Positions 13,166-16,593 of a DNA stretch of 16,593 nt are shown in pieces (the first letter of the stretch is position 1; each line of letters starts with the position of its first letter). Below the pieces are notes generated by a model. It saw nothing but the letters and a program-made list of their open reading frames with translations. It ran no database searches and had not been told where the DNA came from. Made by a program: the position numbers and the translations under genes. Source of the stretch: Saccharothrix sp. ST-888 (GTDB lineage Bacteria; Actinomycetota; Actinomycetes; Streptomycetales; Streptomycetaceae); the NCBI RefSeq assembly GCF_000955975.1, contig NZ_JYJF01000137.1, positions 1-16,593 of the forward strand. Direction: 5' to 3'.

Positions 13166-13954
13166 ATGCTCCTCACCATCGACGTCGGCAACACCCAGAC
13201 CACGCTCGGCCTGTTCGACGGTGAGGAGATCGTCGAGCACTGGCGGATCTCCACCGATCCACGCCGCACCGCCGACGAACTGGCCGTGCTGATGCAGGGC
13301 CTGATGGGGTCGCACCCGATCGTCGAGGCCGCCGACCGGGTGGAGGGCCTGGCGATCTGCTCCTCGGTGCCCGCCGTGCTCCACGAGCTCCGCGAGGTGA
13401 CGCGCCGTTACTACGGCGACGTCCCCGCGGTGATCGTGGAGCCGGGGGTGAAGACCGGGGTGCACGTCCTGATGGACAACCCCAAGGAGGTCGGCGCCGA
13501 CCGGATCGTCAACGCGCTGGCCGCCAACCACCTGTACGGGGGGCCGTGCATCGTGGTGGACTTCGGCACCGCCACCACCTTCGACGCCATCAACGAGCGC
13601 GGCGACTACGTCGGCGGCGCGATCGCCCCCGGCATCGAGATCTCGGTCGAGGCCCTCGGCGTCCGGGGCGCCCAGCTGCGCAAGATCGAGCTGGCCCGCC
13701 CCCGGAACGTGATCGGCAAGAACACCGTCGAAGGCATGCAGTCCGGCATCCTGTACGGCTTCGCGGGCCAGGTGGACGGCCTGGTCGAGCGGATGGCCAA
13801 GGAGCTCGCCAAGGACCCGGAGGACGTCCAGGTGATCGCCACCGGCGGGCTCGCCCCGCTGGTCCTCGGCGAGGCCACCTCGATCGACGTGCACGAGCCC
13901 TGGCTCACCCTGATCGGCCTCCGACTGGTCCACGAGCGCAACCGACCCAGCTGA
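13166..13954 (+). CDS. coaX: Type III pantothenate kinase
   Basis: CoaX phosphorylates pantothenate, the committed step to CoA. The type III enzyme belongs to the ASKHA fold and is not feedback-inhibited by CoA in characterised members. The protein has 262 residues, the usual length. It shows the P-loop-like TIDVGNTQTTLGLF (D6), the GADRIVNALAAN motif with the probable catalytic Asp D112, and VVDFGTATTFDAI (D132) followed by YVGGAIAPGIEIS. The start ATG 13166 has only a weak AGAAAG ribosome site. It is the last gene of the CoA/NAD cluster. It receives the PanC product, so four CoA- and NAD-precursor steps that use aspartate or pantothenate are encoded within 5 kb. Confidence 0.96.
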   Translation: MLLTIDVGNTQTTLGLFDGEEIVEHWRISTDPRRTADELAVLMQGLMGSHPIVEAADRVEGLAICSSVPAVLHELREVTRRYYGDVPAVIVEPGVKTGVHVLMDNPKEVGADRIVNALAANHLYGGPCIVVDFGTATTFDAINERGDYVGGAIAPGIEISVEALGVRGAQLRKIELARPRNVIGKNTVEGMQSGILYGFAGQVDGLVERMAKELAKDPEDVQVIATGGLAPLVLGEATSIDVHEPWLTLIGLRLVHERNRPS

Positions 13955-14117
13955 CCGACCGACCGGCCGGGCGCCACTCCGGGGCTTCGCACCGGGCGTC
14001 GCACCGGGGCGGCTCCGGCGCAGAGCCCATGCCCCGGCGCGCCCGTTCGACGACGATGTGTCCGATCAGCACCAGATAGGCCAATCGGTACAGACACGTC
14101 CTCAATCGTCATAAATC

Positions 14118-14139
14118 TGACGTACGCCACGTAATGTCA
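14118..14139. promoter_or_regulatory. Palindromic operator-like site overlapping a -10 element
   Basis: TGAC-G-TACG-CCA-CGTA-AT-GTCA is a nested dyad. The inner TACG/CGTA arms are perfect around a 3-base centre, and the outer TGAC/GTCA arms are offset by one base. It covers the -10 candidate of the gene at 14144, so a bound protein would block transcription. The 189-bp gap from 13955 holds no convincing terminator and no other gene. Its right half is visibly AT-richer than the surroundings. Confidence 0.4.
14132..14137 (+). promoter_or_regulatory. Candidate -10 (TAATGT) of a leaderless gene
   Basis: TAATGT ends six bases before ATG 14144, and no ribosome site precedes that ATG. The spacing fits leaderless initiation. 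No convincing -35 was found. Confidence 0.4.
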
Positions 14140-14143
14140 AGCC

Positions 14144-14911
14144 ATGCCTACGCCACACGGATCGCGCGGCGGCATGGCCTTCAGCGCCGATGAAGTCCGC
14201 GTGCTGCGCCGCGCCCTCGCCCAAGCTCTCCACCCGGCCCACTCGCCGCTCCCGACCCCGCTCGGCGAACTGTGGGCCGAGGACGTCCAGGAGGCACTGC
14301 GCCTCGCCGAAGCGGTCGACGAGGCGGCTTCGGAAGGCGGCCGGCTGCGCGCCTTCCTGCTGGCCGACCTGGCCCGCTACCGTGCCGCACTGCCCGGCAG
14401 CGCCTCCGGCTATCTGGAACGCCTGGAGGAGGCCGTCTCCGACGGCTATCTCCCGCTCCCCGAGGACCTGACCGCCCTGCGCTCGCTCTCCCGGCTGCCC
14501 TGCGGCAACGTCGAACGCTCCCGCCGCTCCCGGCTCTCCGGCCGCTGCCACGCCATCGCCGAGGCGGACGTCCGCGAACGCCTCGCCCTCGGCTCCGGCC
14601 AGCGCCACCTCACCGCCGTGCCGAGCCCGGCCTCCGAGCCATTCCCCGCCGTGTCAGTGACCCCCACCCCAGTTGGAGGACGGATCCCGATGAGCAACGC
14701 CGCCGGCGCACCCACCCCCAAGAACTCCACCGCCACCGACCGCACCCACCAGCCGCAGAAGCCCCGCCAGGCGCAGAAGCCGCAGGCTCACCAGCCCCGC
14801 CGGATGCCCACCCCCGCCGAACTGTTCGGCCGCCGGCCCCGGCCGCAGAACCAGCCGCCGACCGCACTCCCCGACGACGAGGACCTCGAACTCGCCACCG
14901 GCACCGGCTGA
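14144..14911 (+). CDS. Hypothetical protein: helical domain plus Pro/Gln-rich tail
   Basis: I do not recognise a named family. From ATG 14144 the product has 255 residues, and ATG 14174 (MAFSADEVRVLRRALAQAL) is an alternative. Residues about 11-150 are mostly helical and rich in Leu, Ala and Arg, with one CGNVERSRRSRLSGRCHAIAE stretch holding two cysteines. From about 165 the protein is Pro/Gln/Thr-rich and probably disordered, ending in an acidic DDEDLELATGTG. No membrane segment or signal peptide is seen. An in-frame ATG at 14690 sits ten bases after a perfect GGAGG (14675-14679) and would give a separate 73-residue product made of the tail alone. The gene has its own candidate promoter and ends ten bases before a strong terminator, so it is probably monocistronic. 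Confidence 0.75.
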   Translation: MPTPHGSRGGMAFSADEVRVLRRALAQALHPAHSPLPTPLGELWAEDVQEALRLAEAVDEAASEGGRLRAFLLADLARYRAALPGSASGYLERLEEAVSDGYLPLPEDLTALRSLSRLPCGNVERSRRSRLSGRCHAIAEADVRERLALGSGQRHLTAVPSPASEPFPAVSVTPTPVGGRIPMSNAAGAPTPKNSTATDRTHQPQKPRQAQKPQAHQPRRMPTPAELFGRRPRPQNQPPTALPDDEDLELATGTG

Positions 14912-14920
14912 TCCACCCCG

Positions 14921-14955
14921 ACGGGGGGAGGCTGCTCCAGGCAGCCTCCCCCCGT
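14921..14955 (+). terminator. Strong hairpin terminator after the hypothetical gene
   Basis: ACGGGGGGAGGCTGC (14921-14935) and GCAGCCTCCCCCCGT (14941-14955) form a perfect 15-bp stem with the 5-base loop TCCAG. It begins ten bases after the stop codon. Only two T residues sit at its foot, typical of streptomycete terminators. Confidence 0.9.
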
Positions 14956-14956
14956 T

Positions 14957-15075
14957 GTCGATGTGTCGACTATGTGATGGGGAATCGGAGATTTCTGCTC
15001 GGAGTTCGGCGTATTTCGACACCAATACGAATGATTTTGTCGCGAATTGCCCGATTGATATCTCTCCCCTGACGA
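14957..15075. other. AT-rich intergenic island with small inverted repeats
   Basis: This part of the 355-bp gene-free stretch before lysS is close to half A/T by eye, against well under a third in the coding regions. It contains the dyads GTCGA-TGTG-TCGAC (near 14957-14970) and CGTATT-N8-AATACG (15010-15029). I see no credible gene in it. Such islands in streptomycetes are typical binding places for the xenogeneic silencer Lsr2 or for other regulators, which is inference. Confidence 0.6.
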
Positions 15076-15107
15076 ACCACGACCCCGGGGCCTTCGGAAA
15101 AGTCGGC

Positions 15108-15143
15108 GCGGTCGACGCGGCCGGTGCGGTCGACGCGGCCGGC
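15108..15143. repeat. Two tandem copies of an 18-bp unit
   Basis: GCGGTCGACGCGGCCGGT (15108-15125) is followed directly by a copy differing only in the last base (15126-15143). Each contains the GTCGAC palindrome. It lies in the intergenic stretch about 125 bp before lysS. No function is apparent. Confidence 0.85.
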
Positions 15144-15163
15144 GGCAGCGAGGGACCCGGGTC

Positions 15164-15221
15164 GCCATCGGCTCCCGGCGGGCCCGTGCACCCGGCGCGG
15201 CCCCGCGCCTGCGGCGATGGC
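15164..15221. other. GC-rich stem-loop upstream of lysS
   Basis: GCCATCG (15164-15170) pairs with CGATGGC (15215-15221). Inside is the compact hairpin GGCGCGG-CC-CCGCGCC (15194-15209). The structure lies upstream of the predicted lysS start of transcription, so it would not be part of a leaderless lysS mRNA. It could be a terminator remnant or belong to a transcript not recognised here. Confidence 0.5.
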
Positions 15222-15254
15222 CCGGCCGGGCGCGGGGAAGGTGTGAACGGTGGC

Positions 15255-15260
15255 TACCCT
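15255..15260 (+). promoter_or_regulatory. Candidate -10 (TACCCT) of leaderless lysS
   Basis: TACCCT ends six bases before GTG 15267, the same hexamer and spacing as for the gene at 2559. No clear -35 is present at 16-18 bp. GGTGGG directly abuts the GTG and is too close for a ribosome site. Confidence 0.4.
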
Positions 15261-15266
15261 GGTGGG

Positions 15267-16593
15267 GTGAGCGATCAGAGCACCGTCCCCGCGACCGACG
15301 ACCTTCCTGAGCAGATGCGCGTCCGGCGCGAGAAGCTGGACCGGCTCCGGGCGGCCGGCGTCGACCCGTACCCGGTCGGCTTCCCCCGTACTTCCACCAT
15401 CGCCGACCTGCGCGCCAAGCACCCCGACCTGGAGCCGGACGTCGCGACCGGCGAGCGCGTCGGCATCACCGGCCGGGTCATCCTGGCCCGTACCGGCGGC
15501 AAGCTCTGCTTCGCCACCCTGCGCGACGGCTCCGGCGACCTCCAGGTGATGCTCTCCCTGGACAAGCTGGGCGAGGAGCGGCTGGCCGCCTGGAAGTCGG
15601 ACATCGACCTCGGCGACCAGGTCGGCGTCGAGGGCGAGGTGATCACCTCCCGCCGCGGCGAGCTGTCCGTGATGGTGGACCGCTGGGAGCTGACCGCCAA
15701 GTGCCTGCGTCCGCTGCCGGACAAGCACAAGGGCCTGACCGACCCGGAGGCCCGGGTCCGCCAGCGGTACGTCGACCTGATCGTGAACCCCGAGGCGCGC
15801 GAGATCCTCCACCTGCGCAGCAAGGTGGTCCGCTCGATCCGCCGCACGTACGAGGAGCGCGGCTACATCGAGGTCGAGACCCCGATGCTGCAGCCGGTGC
15901 ACGGCGGCGCCAACGCCCGTCCGTTCACCACCCACATCAACGCGTACGACATCGACCTCTTCCTGCGGATCGCCCCCGAGCTGTACCTCAAGCGGCTGGT
16001 GGTCGGCGGCGCGGAGAAGGTCTTCGAGATCAACCGCAACTTCCGCAACGAGGGCGCGGACTCGACCCACAACCCCGAGTTCACCTCGCTGGAGTCGTAC
16101 GAGGCGTACGGCGACTACGACACCCAGGCCGAGCTGATCCGCGCGACCATCGTCAACGCCGCCCGGGACGCCCTCGGCACCACCGTCGTCACGGGCGTCG
16201 GCCCGGACGGCGAGGAGCACGAGATCGACCTGGCCGAGCCGTGGGCCGAGGTCAGCGTCTACCCGGGCATCTCGGCCCACCTGGGCACCGAGATCACCCC
16301 GGAGACCGGCGTCGAGGAGCTGCGCCGGCTCGCCGACGAGGCCGGCATCCCCTTCGAGAAGGAGTGGGGCCACGGCCAGATCGTCCTGGAGATGGTCGAG
16401 CGGCTGCTGGAGCACCACGCGATCAAGCCGACCTTCATCAAGGACTACCCGACCGAGGTCTCGCCGCTGACCCGCCAGCACCGCTCCGTTCCGGGCGTCG
16501 CGGAGAAGTGGGACCTCGTCATCTTCGGCACCGAGATCGGTACCGCCTACTCCGAGCTGGTCGACCCGGTCGAGCAGCGGGCCCGGCTGACCG
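15267..16593 (+). CDS. lysS: Lysyl-tRNA synthetase, class II (C-terminus off window)
   Basis: LysS charges tRNA-Lys with lysine in the cytosol. The first 442 codons are visible from GTG 15267, and the frame is open at the window end. GTG 15243 is an in-frame alternative. The N-terminus has LPEQMRVRREKLDRLRAAGVDPYP. An OB-fold anticodon-binding domain begins near residue 65 (GITGRVILARTGGKLCFATL). The class II catalytic core follows, with motif 1 around GYIEVETPMLQP (near 197-210), GGANARPF, LYLKRLVVGG and motif 2 at FEINRNFRNEGADSTHNPEF (from about 253). Motif 3 would lie beyond the window. The typical length is near 500-580 residues, so probably 60 or more residues are missing. It is preceded by a long intergenic region. 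Confidence 0.96.
   Translation, partial: MSDQSTVPATDDLPEQMRVRREKLDRLRAAGVDPYPVGFPRTSTIADLRAKHPDLEPDVATGERVGITGRVILARTGGKLCFATLRDGSGDLQVMLSLDKLGEERLAAWKSDIDLGDQVGVEGEVITSRRGELSVMVDRWELTAKCLRPLPDKHKGLTDPEARVRQRYVDLIVNPEAREILHLRSKVVRSIRRTYEERGYIEVETPMLQPVHGGANARPFTTHINAYDIDLFLRIAPELYLKRLVVGGAEKVFEINRNFRNEGADSTHNPEFTSLESYEAYGDYDTQAELIRATIVNAARDALGTTVVTGVGPDGEEHEIDLAEPWAEVSVYPGISAHLGTEITPETGVEELRRLADEAGIPFEKEWGHGQIVLEMVERLLEHHAIKPTFIKDYPTEVSPLTRQHRSVPGVAEKWDLVIFGTEIGTAYSELVDPVEQRARLT

Noticed and set aside
13955..14117. Terminator after coaX
   Set aside because: Only weak pairings (GCGCC/GGCGC, and a direct repeat TCGCACCGGG at 13987 and 13999) are found. None forms a stable stem next to the stop codon.
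14977..15072. Possible 31-residue Arg/Ile-rich peptide in the AT-rich island
   Set aside because: It has no ribosome site or promoter. It uses codons such as ATA, AGA and TTT that streptomycete genes avoid. Its basic look is best explained by chance in AT-rich DNA.
15228..15239. Partial match to the AGGGGCGCGGGGAA repeat core before lysS
   Set aside because: Only about 12 bases match and the flanks do not, so chance similarity in GC-rich DNA is likely.
14957..15266. T-box or other tRNA-sensing leader for lysS
   Set aside because: No T-box consensus or specifier architecture is visible. The best start of transcription is at the GTG, which leaves no leader.

Overview
The window is high-GC actinobacterial chromosome, most likely Streptomyces or the close relative Kitasatospora. 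Codon third positions are strongly G/C, GTG and TTG starts are common, and the gene set and order (NuoD2-like protein, two-component pair, panC-panD-nadB-nadC-coaX, lysS) look like a conserved streptomycete core region. The genus is inferred; no rRNA or tRNA gene is present.

Layout. (1) 1-2396, minus strand: a type VII secretion-type pair, a 121-residue WXG100-like protein followed by a large substrate-like protein. The large protein has a CpnT-like N-terminal WXG100 domain, an Asp-Gly-X-Pro repeat region and a Gly/Ser/Tyr-rich tail, and it runs off the left edge. (2) 2559-3455, plus strand: a cysteine-rich YkgJ/DUF3109-like putative metal-binding protein. (3) 3470-3667: a large imperfect palindrome between convergent genes, built from two inverted copies of an intergenic repeat, probably a two-way terminator. 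(4) 5878-3688, minus strand: a two-gene unit with a MidA/NDUFAF7-type methyltransferase followed 10 bp later by an orphan NuoD (complex I 49-kDa-like) paralogue. (5) 5984-7917, plus strand: a NarL/DesK-type histidine kinase and response regulator, divergent from the methyltransferase. (6) 8024-13954, plus strand: a cofactor cluster with a DUF2520 Rossmann protein, PanC, PanD, NadB, NadC and CoaX, which links CoA and NAD biosynthesis through L-aspartate. (7) 14144-14911: a hypothetical protein ending at a perfect 15-bp terminator hairpin. (8) 14912-15266: a long intergenic stretch with an AT-rich island, an 18-bp tandem repeat and a GC-rich stem-loop. (9) 15267 to the end: class II lysyl-tRNA synthetase, cut by the window edge.

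How the genes work together. PanD makes beta-alanine from aspartate and PanC joins it to pantoate. CoaX phosphorylates the resulting pantothenate. NadB oxidises aspartate and NadC makes nicotinate mononucleotide. The DUF2520 protein overlaps panC by one base and is a candidate for a redox step such as ketopantoate reduction. The methyltransferase-NuoD2 pair is the most striking association: human NDUFAF7 methylates one arginine of the NuoD homologue NDUFS2. That arginine is present here (R62), while two quinone-site residues are changed. Several genes (2559, 5878, 5984, 14144, 15267) have a TANNNT element 6-7 bases before the start codon, which suggests leaderless mRNAs. No CRISPR array, IS element, prophage or secondary-metabolite cluster was seen.
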